This document shows positions 44,297-56,683 of a stretch of DNA of 64,000 nt, piece after piece. Position numbers and translations under genes: made by a program. The DNA is from Sipunculus nudus (Eukaryota > Annelida > Sipuncula > Golfingiida > Sipunculidae), in the NCBI GenBank assembly GCA_026874595.1, contig CM049316.1, positions 6,898,339 through 6,962,338 of the forward strand, written 5' to 3'. How positions within the stretch are numbered: position 1 is the first letter of the stretch; every line of letters starts with the position of its first letter. The notes below the pieces were generated by a model. The model saw only the letters and a list, made by a program, of their open reading frames with translations, did not search any database and was not told the DNA's origin.

Positions 44297-47200
44297 TCAG
44301 TCATCCTCTTCGAAATGTTTGAGGACTTCGTCGGCGGACATGTGAGGGTGTATTCCGGGGTCGATCCCATCCTCGCGGCACATGCCTTCCAGGGTCTCTA
44401 TGTTGTCCTTACTCAAACGGAGATAACTGTTACGAAATGTAAACGCTTGATGTCAAAAGTGCATTATAACACAACAATATATATAAAAACACAGTCGACC
44501 ATGGACCGGCAGGTGCAAAAACCCAATCAGTCTGCTTGCGATCATTAAAACGTCTAACATTTTTAAAAATTTTTATTTATGTATTTCTGTTTTCTGGCTC
44601 GTGGAAATTTTGCCATGTATTATGCATTACCTAAATGACTTCATTCCTGAAGCATTTACCTGTGCATCAGCGGGATAATCGTGGAAAAAGCAAAATTGAT
44701 AAAGCTATTTGGCTGGACAGGTTTCCATATCCACCGAAAAATCTAAAACAATGGAAACTTAGATTCACTAAACATATTTAAAAGAAATGCTTTTATATAA
44801 AAGTAGATGCGGGATTTACCCAGTTGACCTTTATTGGAGTTAAGTGAATGAGACCTAACTGATGAGGTGACATGCTGATCAATGTATATGATTTTAAGAT
44901 ACCATACAACACGAAATGCTCTGCTCCTTTAAAATGCACAACCACAACGCTGGCAAGGGTGTCACAAAAACTTACCGGCAGTTCAGTACTTCGAGTGGAT
45001 CAAAAGGGGGTTCCTTCTTACGAAAACTCGGCATCTGACGAAGCATGGCCTCCAAAGCCAGTAACTTCCGGCGCTGGTTCCTCTTTAGTGTTCCCATCGG
45101 AACGAAGGTAGAGAGCGTCGGGTGAAAATCAGAATCCTTCCTGAAATGGTAAAAAAAAACCTGTATATACATTGTCATTTGTAAAAAGTAAATGGTTAAC
45201 GCAAAACAAGGGTTTCACGAATCCAAAACCTTCGTCACTGTAAGCAAAGATACAAAATTAATAAAATTTTATCATAATACATAATACATAAAAATAAATG
45301 TTATTCTTATTAATTAACTGGCTTCCGCCAGTTGAATCAAACTTTATAACTGCAACCAAATTGAAGTTGGAACTACTAAGCAAATACAACCTTTCACACA
45401 GCCACTGCAAGTCGCGGGAAAAGTACTGACATAGGTATGAGTGCTCATTTTCGCAACATTTCTTAAACAAATTAATGCGTACAACATACCTGATGAGCTG
45501 GTTTTCGCTCTCTTGGAGAACATCAAAGTATGCTCTCATGGCATCTACATAGTTTGAGTCATGGTCTTGCAGGCTGGAGCGACGATACGACCTGCCCTAA
45601 ACATAAGGTATAAAGTGTTCTGTTATTTGCAGGAAACGTTAAAATGCATCGATATAAGATTAGGGCGTCCGATGTGAGATATTAGTATGTAAACTTCATT
45701 GCGCAGAGTATAAATGTATTAATTGAAAAAAAAGTATGACGCGAAACGAAGACGAAAAATGCCAGGTGCAAATATTTCAGGGTTTTGACATGTAAGAAAA
45801 TGTTAATACTCCTCCGATCATATAACATGGTTTTTTTTGTATTTTCACTAAGAATCTGACTGTAATATATCTAGGACCACGTTCTAGGTTTTCATTTCGT
45901 CAAAGCTATCCGTGCATATATGTAAGGTGTCCAGGATATGAAACACACAAAGATTGTCTTTATCTGCATCTGGTATGGTATAAACATGGGTCGATTTTGC
46001 AGGTGTTAAGTAATTCTCACATATATAGCTATATAACACATTTTAAGATGCGTATGTGATAAATGTCAATATACGAATGGCATTATGAGGATTTACGTGC
46101 ATGAATAAAATCACCACGCTTGCAGCTATAGGCTATTCAAGATAAGGCATCACAAATATTGGACACATTTTAGCGTTCATGTATTCTCGGCGCATTTCCA
46201 AGTCTTTCTTTATGGGTTCAGCATTCAATCTATGTCGAGGTGTTTGTGCATTTAGCTGTAAGAATTATTTGAACTCACGACGAAAATTATTTCAACTTGC
46301 GTGGAAAAGTACTTAAACTTACGTGGAAAAGTATTTTAACTTACATGGAAAAGTATTAAAACTTACGTGGCTGGATGATGGACTGAGTTGTGATCCATGA
46401 TGGTCATCTGACGATCCACCAGATGTTGTAACCGATGAAGTTTTACTACGGGCCGTGTCGATGAGAGTAGCAGGCATGCTGTGTCGACGTCTCTCTGTCC
46501 TGTGCTGCTTTATGTCATGGTGCTTATTGGAACTTGCTTCAGGTTCGTGTGTATGATCCGGCGGAGCTGTAACGTCCCCTCCTGACGGACGACGCCGGTC
46601 ATGCACGGTTGGTAGCTGAACAGCGGTACTAACTTCATGGTGTGACCCATGACGGGCTGCGTGCCAAGACTTGGCGGTGGTTTGTGCTGCAGCCTTGTCC
46701 GTCAAGTGAGCAGTAACCTCTGGTGCTGTAGTAACAGATGCATTCCCATAATAAAAAATGCTGTCACTTGAAAGGTAGCACGCTTACAAAAAGTCCAATA
46801 AGAAGTTCCTGTTCAACAAGTGGCCGTTGGGGTGTGATGTTCAGGTGAATTTAAAACTAGAAAAACTAATAAACCTTCCGATCATAGGGTGCAAATCCAC
46901 AAACAAGTTTCTAATGGAAAAGCGAAAATTAGATTTTTGCTTAATGCTGCAGCCAGTTGGTCACATATACAGACAGAAGAAATAAAGACTCGCTGCAACA
47001 CTGCAAGTTTCTGGTCCTTGCGCTTTAAATTTTTGCGTGACAAAATGACGGGCAGTCAGGCTGACGTGCAATGGGCAAAAGGCCATCTCTGTTGCTCAGG
47101 TGACTCAAAGCTAGCTGAGCTGATCAAACCTTCATTGACCAAATTCCTGGGCAATCCATAGACCAACTTTTTTTTTCAGTCGCAAAAGTACAGGAAAAAT

Positions 47201-50200
47201 GCTTGAAAATGAAAATGGCGACGGCGCCACCAGTTTCATTCAACAGATTAAACTTTAATAAACAGTTGTAGGGAAATCAATAAAACCATTGTGATCTTAT
47301 AAAAAATAAATAAATAAATGCCTTATTCCATTCCTACTAGTTATTTTATTCTACAACTGCACAGGCTGGGATCTTTTGCCGTAGACCATCACCAGTGAGG
47401 TGTGTAAATTGGCGAGGTGCCAAGCATGACCGTCTGAGCAATAACTTGGCTAACACCCAGGAAAGCCCCGCTCTCATTGACAGCTGAGTCTTTCTGTATG
47501 TTAAGCAAAGTCTAAACGTTTGACACGGCGTCAATATACCCGGCTCCCCTGGTGGCGGTCTACGGCAAAGTTTTCTCGTGGGAGCAGTAGGTAGTATGAA
47601 ATAGATTACCAGGAACAGAATGCGACCATTGGGTGAGGAGTGTAAGATTCCAAAGGATCCCCAGGTTTTGGCAATACTTTGTAATTAGGAATCGTCAGGT
47701 TATTGACATGCTACCTAGCTGGCGTCACCAGTCATGTTCATACGATACCGGTAAGTGGTACCGAAGGGGACTGAGAATGAGTCAAAAGGTCGTTTGATTA
47801 TTACCTAGAAGATACACACGGATAAGCGGGTGATAACTCAAAGAATATTATTCTTTACCTGTGATTTGTAGTGGTTGTGTGGGACCAGCATAAGTTTTCA
47901 AGGATTCCTTGTTTGGTTTGGGTAATGATAAATTGAAGCCTTGCGAAAAAACTAGTATCATATGAACTATTTACACCCTGTCAACGGGCGGACGACAGAC
48001 AAAAGGTCATTCATAAGTCTGATGATTTACAGCCAGCTGAGCCAAAATGGGAGTAAATGATTTGCCCATGATACATACCTATGCCTTTGGGGTCGTGGAC
48101 AGTATGGCGTCGTCTTCCATGGGCACCCTGAAGAATATGGAGAGCTACATCATGGCTGGTTGGTCCGGATATCTGTCCGTTCTTGTGGCTGGAGCTGGTG
48201 CCATGCACTGACATAGGTTCCGGAAGCGTGATCTCATTGTGCGGCCCTAACACAGATTTGACAAGATGTTTCCCCAAACTCGTGTGACTGCTGTAAAAGA
48301 GATACAAATCAACAGCTGGAGTTTGTTGCAATCAAGATTAAAAAAGTAAAGACTCCGGGTTTTTTTAAATAAATTTTACTTATACATTCCTTCTTTTTAG
48401 TCATGGACTAAGGGCCCTTTTCCATGCGCGCGGAAACGCGCGCTCAAAAAATCGCGCTAGTGTAAATAAGGTTTCCCTTTTCCATGCACGCGGAAACGCG
48501 CGCGTTTCCGCGCACATGGAAAAGCTCAATTCACCGCGTTTTTTTCAGCGCGCGGTCGCATGGAAAAGGGGCCTAAGACTTTTTATAGTCAACTTTTAAG
48601 TACTATTATGTCAGATTAAAAAAAAAAACGTGTCTGGAACAATCTCGTATGATTTAGGGTTGCTACGAATTGGCCACGGTGAAAATGGAATGAATAAATA
48701 CAGTGTGGCGTCCGATCGCGGGAGAGTATTAATTAGATTATCATTGCTGGGGTTTCAATATATAACCAAAGAAATACTAAATATTATTGCTACATATAAT
48801 AACATAATAACACCTACTTTGACCGTCAATGGCAAATGAAATGTCGAGCTGGTATAGTGTTCGTATAAGTGCGATCTAAAAAGTGGTGTTTCAGCCATTC
48901 CATTTCAGGCCGTATTAGATTTTTGATGGGTCTGTAATTCGATAGGGATGGAGGCTCATACACACCAATCATCCCTGTGAACTTGACAAAGATTAAAGGT
49001 ATTCTGTTTGTGAAAATGTGTGGGACAGAAAATCTCCGATTGTCGTCTGTTTATCATAACGTGCGAGGCAGAAAATCTCCGATCGTCCTCTTGCGGCCAT
49101 ATTTGATTTTGAGCGGATCTGTAATTCAATAGGGATTGAGTCCTCATAGGCACCAATCATCCCTGTGAATTCGAAAAAGATCAAAGGTATTCTTTTGAGA
49201 AGATGTTTGCGACAGAAAATCTCCGATTGTGGCCTGGCCGTCATATTACCATTGTTGGATTTTGGGCGGGTCTGTAATTTGACGGGGATGGAGTCCTCAT
49301 AGGTACCAATCATCCCTGCATGTGAATATGAGAAAGATCAAGCATGCTGTTGTTGAGATATCGCGCGCGTTGGAAAGCATCACTGACGGAAGGACGGCAC
49401 GACGGAAGGACGAACGAACGGACACGGTTATCACTATATAGACACCGCTTTTTAAGCGGGACCCTAATAATAGCGAACGGGTAAACTATATGTAATAGTA
49501 TAAACACCATCATATAACTCATACATATAAAGAATTCTCCTGTTGTCCTAATTTGATATTTTAGTATTCTAATTCCTTACTCAAAAATATAATTATTATG
49601 CATTAGAAATGCTATTTAGGCGCCAAAGATTCCATGTAAGCATTTTTCATTTGCAACAGAGGAAGGCCCTATAGACAAAGCTCATCGAATAACTCTGGAC
49701 TAGATGTGAGCGAGCATTTAAGTAAGCATCCTTGGGTTAACCCATGCACTAATTTAAATTTAATCCAACAGTTTTAAATTAATATCAGACCCCGTATTTT
49801 TTTTCATTTTATACCAATTAAATATATCAATTTAAATCTGGTACATCGTTCTTCCTTATGGTACATGTTTTGATATAGTTTTCTTACATTTCCTCTTAAC
49901 ATATTAAATTTATAAATTTTCAATATTGTAAAAACCTTTAGAGTTTTCGAAGTAAGTACTGAGTATAAGAGAAAGCCTCTCTTTATATGGCTCATATCTA
50001 ACAAAATGACAAAACCCCCCCTCCCCCCCCCCCCCCCATGTTCTTTCATGCTTAAAAAAATTGCTCATTTTGTCTATGAGAAAGAAAGTGAAACGTGACC
50101 AGGCAGAGAATCTGAAGAGGAACTTATGATCTATGTAATATGGTGATTTATTTACGATGGATAAAATTTATTTATTGTAATTGTTATAGGCCTATGACTA

Positions 50201-50679
50201 TGTGTAAACAGTAAACCCATGGGTCATCCTGGGCCGGGCCGGGCCTGGGTTAGCCTACATCATATAGACCTAGGCCTTCATAGCAATACTCAGAGTCATA
50301 CACAGGCCTATGTTTGTAAATATTAATAATAATATTAATACGTAAATAAACTACAAGCCCGTTACTTAAAGAAAATATGTTGAAGGTGTTATAAGTGTCA
50401 CCTGACATGACACGTATCTTTTTCTTCCCTGTGTTACCTGCTTGGAGAGCTGACTGAGATGGAGGGTGCAGCTCCGGCGGGGGCCATGTGTTTCATTTTC
50501 TCTTCCTCCAAGTCTTCAAGGTGGTGCCGCAGCTCCACCATCTGTCTGTTCAGCTCCGCCTCACGCTCGTCTCTCTGCTGGTCCCAATGGCGACTGATTT
50601 TCTTAAACCGCTCTTTCTCCCGTACATTGCACAGATTTGCCGTGTGTTGCTGCATTGATCCATTTTTATCCATTTTCAC
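44297..50679 (-). CDS. C16orf78-like protein (complete, 6 exons, 404 aa)
   Basis: Exons on the minus strand: 50438-50679 (ATG at 50679), 48079-48290, 46367-46725, 45490-45596, 44976-45140 and 44297-44426 (TGA). Phases agree, and the total is 1215 nt. The C-terminal signature LEVLNCRYLRLSKDNIETL followed by DPGIHPHM matches the corresponding end of human C16orf78 as I remember it (EVLSCRYLRLSKNNI..., then DIHPHM). Human C16orf78 is uncharacterised, and I recall it as testis-enriched. The N-terminus (about residues 20-72) is a charged coiled-coil-like helix rich in Glu, Arg and Lys. Residues about 75-270 are low-complexity and His/Ser-rich. The protein is longer than the human one. A C-terminal FEEDD tail is acidic. 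An X-box-like site lies just upstream. A second in-frame ATG two codons later could also serve as start. Confidence 0.85.
46270..46370. repeat. Tandem ~22-bp repeats copying a splice donor
   Basis: Immediately downstream (minus strand) of exon 3 of the C16orf78-like gene, the motif AACTTACGTGGAAAAGTATT is repeated about four times at roughly 22-bp spacing. Each copy carries ACTTAC or a close variant on the plus strand, which is GTAAGT on the gene's strand. The functional donor is at 46361-46366. Confidence 0.85.
47373..47571. mobile_element. Short MITE with CTTTTGCCGTAGACC ends
   Basis: Left CTTTTGCCGTAGACCATCACC and right GGTGGCGGTCTACGGCAAAG are inverted copies about 150 bp apart. There is no coding content. 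It is in intron 2 of the C16orf78-like gene. Confidence 0.65.
47985..48045 (+). mobile_element. Right-end fragment of family D element
   Basis: GGGCGGACGACAGACAAAAG, followed by a TGATGATTTACAGCCAGCTGAGCC hairpin arm, resembles the right end of the element ending at 11385. Confidence 0.5.
48412..48573. mobile_element. GC-rich MITE with TAA target duplication (PIF/Harbinger-like)
   Basis: Inverted ends GGGCCCTTTTCCATGCGCGCG and CGCATGGAAAAGGGGCC are flanked by TAA on both sides (48409-48411 and 48574-48576). The interior is nearly palindromic and CpG-rich (GCGGAAACGCGCGCGTTTCCGC). A 3-bp TAA/TTA duplication is typical of PIF/Harbinger MITEs. Confidence 0.7.
48880..49475 (+). mobile_element. 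Hairpin-ended core-repeat element, family C
   Basis: Three diverged units of about 130-180 bp share GGGTCTGTAATT, GGGATGGAG, CCTCATA, ACCAATCATCCCTG and GACAGAAAATCTCCGAT. They are followed by GGACGGACGAA-type repeats and a terminal hairpin at 49445-49459 (CCGCTT...AAGCGG) after CACTATATAGACA. The plan is the same as families A, B and D. It lies in intron 1 of the C16orf78-like gene. Confidence 0.7.
49780..50430. other. Intron 1 of the C16orf78-like gene, AT-rich
   Basis: No gene or defined element. A C-rich run lies at about 50015-50037. Confidence 0.45.
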
Positions 50680-50726
50680 GCCAATCTGTATGCTTTGGTT
50701 GAGTTGTTACCTTTACTCCTTCGTGC

Positions 50727-50742
50727 GTTTCCATGGCGTGCG
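50727..50742 (-). promoter_or_regulatory. X-box-like site upstream of the C16orf78-like gene
   Basis: On the plus strand GTTTCCATGG matches the first ten positions of the RFX X-box consensus. Read on the gene's strand, CACGCCATGGAAAC (50727-50740) matches 12 of 14 positions, with a perfect 3' half. It lies about 50 bp before the start codon, where RFX sites are commonly found in ciliary promoters. Confidence 0.45.
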
Positions 50743-50879
50743 GCAGAGGAGAGCAGACGACAATATAAACGACGTCATATATCACGTGCAGGTCAGTTTA
50801 ATATCCTGCCACCAGATGGCATTGCCTAAATATGAGGATAAAGTTCACGCCAGGGGGTGCCTACTGTGGCGACATTGCT

Positions 50880-52590
50880 TTGTGTGTAATATCTGTCTTA
50901 GGCCTATTAAGGATATTGACATAATTAAACTGTTTTTTTTTTTTTTTTTTTTTTTTGCAATTAGCTCACCATAACAGAATTTTGTCTCAATTAAATGAGA
51001 AACCCTAGTTCATGATGGGTTTTAGCGCCAGATCGGCCCTCTGACATTATGGCCAGCTTACTGGCTTGCCAGAGTGCCTGGACATCTAACTCCGAGGATC
51101 GCATTATAAGGCCCCATGAGGATGCAAATATTTTCGTCATTTTTGACAACGCCTCATTTCTTACAAGTATCGTGTCACTTCAAATAAACCCACTAGACCT
51201 TTTATTGGCCTAAATTTCTTATCTCTCCAACGACACCTACCATGTGAGTAAAATATTCTGTTATAACCCAATATATTCGTATATTGTTCTGCATGTACGG
51301 GAGATTTCTGCCTGCAGTCTGCCTGCTAACTGTACGCGGAGATACAGTTATAAAGCTTGGCGCGGACTTGCAGGGCGGCTCTCAATTTGGCTTGAGTCAC
51401 GACTCAGTAGGGGGCCCTCACTGAGTCGAGTTTGTCACGGCTAGATGGGTTTTCTCCCTTTTATAGACACAGATCGTTGAGCTTTGAATCCCATGTTATG
51501 GATAAAGTGCAAGTACGCGGGGTGGTCATTAAAATGTACTCTCAGATATATAGTTAACATTATAGGCACCCTTGGTGGAAACATAACACTTAGAGCCCCA
51601 ACATGGAGGCAAAGCTTAAAACATTCACTTGAATGAGACAATTACCAGAAATTACCCCTTTTTTTTTCGATAGAGCAAGGGGTATGTGATAACGTTGTGC
51701 ACGTTTAAACATAACCACCGCAGGAGTGCATGAACATCCGCCTTTTGTCCTGTGACCTCTAACCTCATTAAATATACGTGGATTTTGCCAAGAAATTTAT
51801 TCAGGTGAGAAATTATTCGTAAATATTTATTTATGAAAATTTTATGAAAATTCATTAGATTTTTGGCAAGTCATCAGAATCACCACTGCGACATCGGTCT
51901 GGTTACCTGCTTTGACCGCATTTTTTTAAATGTGCATGAATTTTGCCGGGAAGAGGACTCAGTCGGGGCATTATATTTGTTAATATTTCTTTTTATTTTC
52001 ATCGATATCATATTCCTGGAAAGCTATCACTTCGATACCAAAATTGATTGGATGGAAGGATGAATAACTGACACAGGAACTTTGGTATACCATAATACGT
52101 CCCGTCTAAGACAGCATACAATATCTCATTTTCATATAATGCCATGCATTCATTCAACATGTTTTTTTTTTTCTGCTATACAAAAAAAATATCGACTAAG
52201 CAGATATAAGTATATTCATTGCTCGGGAATGTTTCATGTCTGACATCAATTAATCATACTAGTGGACTGTCAGGGATATAATAGAGAACACTTTTTTTTA
52301 ATTCGCACATACATGGGGGATTTATTAAAGTCGCGCGCACGAGGAAATAGTATTTTGCTCATTTCCCCAACGAGGCTCCGTCGGATATCGGGCATTATGG
52401 CGTAAAATTTTCTGGTTTTCGCATCAGCTGGTTCCAGTCTCGGGTATGACGCGAGAATTCCTGGTATATAAGTCAATGTGAGCTCTAACGTCTGAGTAAC
52501 GACTACAAGCTGGCAAAGACCAACTAATACAACTTGGTATGTCTCCCAATTCCCGCTTGTAAGCAACATATTCAGTATTTTTTTAGGTTC
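50880..52590. other. Intergenic DNA upstream of the C16orf78-like gene
   Basis: A poly-T run (about 50932-50956) is followed by unremarkable AT-rich DNA. A short imperfect palindrome around GGGGGCCCTCACTGAG lies at about 51410. No gene was recognised. Confidence 0.4.
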
Positions 52591-52597
52591 TTCGCAA

Positions 52598-53635
52598 GTG
52601 GTAGGTCATGCACGGTGTTGTATTCATGTTGGGTTCAGTTCTGGGACCCATGCTGTTCAGCATTTACATGCTACCTTTGGGCAATTTACTCAGTATGCGG
52701 ATGATTCTCAGCTCTATTTTTCCTTTGTACCAGATAGCAAGAATGAATTGATATCAGTTAACCGTATTGGGGAGTGTATTAAGGATGTGAATAATTGGAT
52801 GTGCTCCAATATGCTCAAGTTAAACCCAGAAAAAACCGGAGTATCTGCTCTTTGGAAGCCCTTGACTACATCTTGAAGGATCTGTCGTTGAACCTAGCAA
52901 ATCAGTGCGGAAGCTTGGGGTGATCTTAGATACAACACTCAATTTAGACAAACATCGATTTGTAAAACTGCAAACATTCACTTGTGGAACATTGGTAGGA
53001 TAAGAAAGTATCTGACGCAGGAAGCAGCAGAGCGTGCAGTTCATGCCCTAATCACATCACGGTTGGATTACTGCAATTCCATCTTATATGGTCTCCCTTC
53101 AGTGCAGTTGGATAGGCTACAACGCATTCAAAACAATGCGGCACGTCTCGTTACAAAGACAAAAAGACGTGAACACACTACTCCAGTATTACAATCACTA
53201 CATTAGTTGCCAATAAAACAGAGGATCTTATATAAAATTTTGATGTTCACCTACTGTGCCATTACCAACATCGCTCCTGAATACGTTTCGGAATTGATAT
53301 CTATTTATCAGCCTAGTCGTACTCTAAGATCCAGTTCCAGTATTGTACTAGTGCAGCCTAAGTCACGAACCTTTTTATATGGTGATAGAGCATTTGCATG
53401 TGCCGCACCATCAAAGTGGAATAAGTTACCAGTATCAGAAATGCTGAATCCCTCAAATGCTTCAAATCAAAGTTGAAAACATATCTGTTTGCATATGCTT
53501 ACTTGTAACGATTTTAAATACCTAGGATTTTAGTTTATATTATATCATATCGTGTGATATTTTATATTTTATGAGCGGTTTTATAACTGGATATGTTGCG
53601 CAATAAAAATAAATATGCTTATGCTTATGCTTCAT
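52598..53635 (+). mobile_element. Decayed CR1/L2-like LINE, 3' end of reverse transcriptase
   Basis: A plus-strand relic of a non-LTR reverse transcriptase. SVLGPMLFSIYM (52633 on), then in another frame YADDSQLYFSF (the catalytic YADD), LDYCNSILYGLP, RIQNNAARLV, a stop and LPIKQRILYKILM, IAPEYVSELI and GDRAFACAAPSKWNKLP, follow the order of the RT fingers/palm and C-terminal region of CR1/L2-type LINEs. Frameshifts near 52675 and 52870 and a stop at 53204-53206 show it is dead. The element ends in a short (TATGCT)n tail (53613-53633), as is usual for this clade. The 5' part is missing. Confidence 0.9.
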
Positions 53636-53639
53636 GTTA

Positions 53640-55260
53640 ACAGGCAGTTACCCAGCTTACCTTGCCCTAACGGCTTAAACCTGCCATATTAATTCATAGA
53701 TGGTCAGACAGACTAAATGATCAAACCAAAACTGTTGAATGAATTTTATACACAAATCTCATCTGTTGCAGCGTCGGCAAAGTCTCAGAACTATCCCCTG
53801 AAATCTGCATGGGTGTCACTTATACATCAGTAAAGCACTTTCAGACATTTTCTTTGTATCAATTTTATAAGACACAGGAGACGTTTACACATTAAAACAC
53901 AAAAGTTCACAAGCACATAGGAAATGTTATACATCATGTCTTCATAGCTTATGTAGAAGTGCTAATTCTTACATAAGAGAACAAGTTTAATCGACAACCA
54001 TACCATATTTGCCCTCTGTTCACTATACGGCAGTCTGCTGATGATAAGTGGTAACACTGGTTTTATTCAAATCTTTTATCTACTGAATAAAATATCAAAT
54101 TCGTCATTATCCTAATGTAAATTTCAGTAAGAGTATCAGCTAGGCTGATTACATCTATTCCATGAACTGTAACAAATCCAACAGTCAAGCTAGTTGTTTC
54201 AGCTGCCATTGATTTGCCAGGGATTTTCATAATTAACATTTACATCTTTACCGTAATGCTTTTATGCAATGAAAAAAAGGTTTCTATTCCTGTAAAAGCC
54301 ACTGATGGCCATACTTATACACTTGTATCAACCTATATGATGAAAATATGACATCCTGAGTTTAACAAGTAGTAAAAAAGAAATGATTAATGCTGTCATT
54401 ACTCTTATAGACTAATTCATTAACAAAGACTTGGCCCATGATCAGTATATTCATATATAGCTATCACTATTATAACAGTGAGGGAAAAAATATTGCAATG
54501 TAACAAAAAGGAACATTCATGGTAAAGCTTGAAAATGCTGAGTAAGAATTGCACATGCCAAAACTGCACATGAAGGAAAAAGCGTACATTATAAACTTTA
54601 CTTATTTTTCATGGATTGCAGAACTAGTTATAATAACTAATATAAGAACCTCTCCATGGCGTGGATGGTGGTGTTTGGAAGTCTGCAGAGGTTGAGGAAA
54701 CTGAAGGACCCAGAGAAAACAAATGACCTTAGACGGGCCACTACAACCCATTCTCATAGCCCAGCATGGAATTGATCAACAGCGGGTATCAGAGCTTTAA
54801 CCATTAACCGTTCATGCAAACAATACTACACTGAAACAATGACGCTGGCAGTCTTAACAGCTTATTTCTACTTACACATGTATTGCATGAAGATTTGTTT
54901 GACAAAGTGACAGAAAAATTAAACATATTTTCTCTTCACAGTGAAAATCTACATTTGAATGAAAATATGAAATGATTCATCATGATCCTTAACAACAGAG
55001 CAGGTACAAATGGGCTATGTACAGAAGACAGTATGCCAATCACGGCATCATTTGGGACAGACTGACATGGCTGTCCTGTTTTCAGACAATGCAAAATTAT
55101 TGTGTATTTTGACATATCACCAGAAAAATCAGTGTGGTGGCAATTCGCAGGTAAAAAGGACAGTTTGGTGGTTGACAAGGGGCTTTCTTTCCTGGAGGAT
55201 CAATTCTTACAATGCAATATTACATGTAATATACCTATTTCATTTGTTTACCCAAAGCTT
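53640..55260. other. Intergenic DNA, no gene recognised
   Basis: AT-rich. A slightly GC-richer stretch at 54645-54790 includes GAGGAAACTGAAGGACCCAG followed by AGAAAAC, which may be a fragment of a dispersed invertebrate repeat. Confidence 0.35.
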
Positions 55261-55264
55261 TTTT

Positions 55265-56210
55265 AACTAGATATTTCTTGGCAACCCAGGTGCCATAGTA
55301 TCCCTAGACAATTAATCCCCGCCCCCCATCTTCAGCAACAATTAATATAAGACCACACTCATAGAAAAGGTCACTCTCATAGAAAAGGTCATGACCCCAA
55401 TTTCAATATACATCATCCCCTAACCCATGTCTATGTATATGCATAATATGAAAGAAATCTGTCCATTAGTTTTTGACTTACAATGCTCTTAGTACTGTTA
55501 ATTGGCAATGATGGGGGTATTAAACGGCACAAAAACAAGTAAAAGAATAACAGGTGGCGCTACCAGTTTCCGGTACATGACAATACTATCCAAGTTCTTC
55601 CATCCAGTTGATTTATAGACCAATCCATGCATCCCTTATTGAGATATTTATGATTTTGTGTGATTTTCACCATATATGGCAATATTCAAGGTCAAGGCCA
55701 CTCTCATAGGAAATTTCATGACCCCAACTTTAATGAACATCATCCCATAACCCATATCTATGTATATGCATAATATAAAAGAAATCTGTCCATCAGTTTT
55801 TGACTTATACTGCTCAAGTACTGCCAAGTGGCAATTTTTGGGGTATTAAAAGGCACAAAAACAAGTAAAAAATAACAGGTGGCGCCACCAGTTTCTGGAA
55901 CATGACAACCCTATTCATGATCTTTGATCAACTTGTTTTTGGGATCAATCCATGCAAGATTTCTTGAGATATTTAAGAATATGTGTGATTTTCCCCAAAA
56001 TTGGACCTATTCAAGGTCAAGGACACTCTCCTAGTAAAGGTCATGACCTCATTTTAAATAGGTGTCATCCTCACCAATATCTATACATATACCAAGTTTG
56101 GTAAAGATCCTTCAAATATTTTTTGAGTTATCGCGCCAACAAGATTTATATGCGGCGGCGACAGGACCGGTATGAAAACATAGTATCCCCCGACTTTTTG
56201 ACAATAATGC
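55265..56210 (+). mobile_element. Hairpin-ended core-repeat element, family A, two units
   Basis: A second copy of the 5451-7076 element, with the same left end (AACTAGATATTTCTTGGCA), two tandem units of about 327 bp instead of four (GGTGGCGC motifs near 55553 and 55878), and a GCGGCGG stretch near the right end. The 3' hairpin is degraded. It lies just downstream of the PARP2 stop codon. Confidence 0.75.
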
Positions 56211-56214
56211 TCAA

Positions 56215-56683
56215 ATTCTATAATCACAACCGTAGTGAACAAAAATAACATATGAGGGTTATTTCAAATATAAAATATGAGACCAAAATCTACATGAATG
56301 TCAAAACGACAAAATAATGTGTTATGCCCACAATGAGGACAAGAACTTTAAACATTCCACAAGTTACTAGGGAGCATTTTAAATGGCAGCTAAACATCTG
56401 AACTGTGGTGGCATGCTCTAATACAGACATAACAACAAAAACCAAACAGGCTTCCAAATAAACTGCACTAGACTGACAACAAACTGCCCATTTACAACAA
56501 GAAGCTATATCCTGTGATTTCTAATTCATGTATTTACAGGGTTCAGCAAATTTTCTGCCATGCCAGGCCCCAATTCCTTGTGGAAACTTTTGCCAATTTT
56601 GTGCCCTGCATTATGTACCCTGTGACGATGTCATACTGATTATTACCATGACGACTATGAACCACTTTAATGGTACCATATCA
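56215..56683. other. PARP2 3' flank
   Basis: AT-rich DNA between a repeat element and the PARP2 stop codon. It presumably includes the PARP2 3' UTR. No other gene is seen. Confidence 0.45.

Noticed and set aside
46319-46705. Single-exon 128-residue protein
   Set aside because: It is exon 3 of the C16orf78-like gene read through its donor repeats into the intron.
54645-54790. Possible exon or dispersed repeat with a GGAAACTGAAGGACCCAGAG stretch
   Set aside because: There is no matching second copy in the window and no splice structure; the likeness to a common invertebrate repeat is only from memory.
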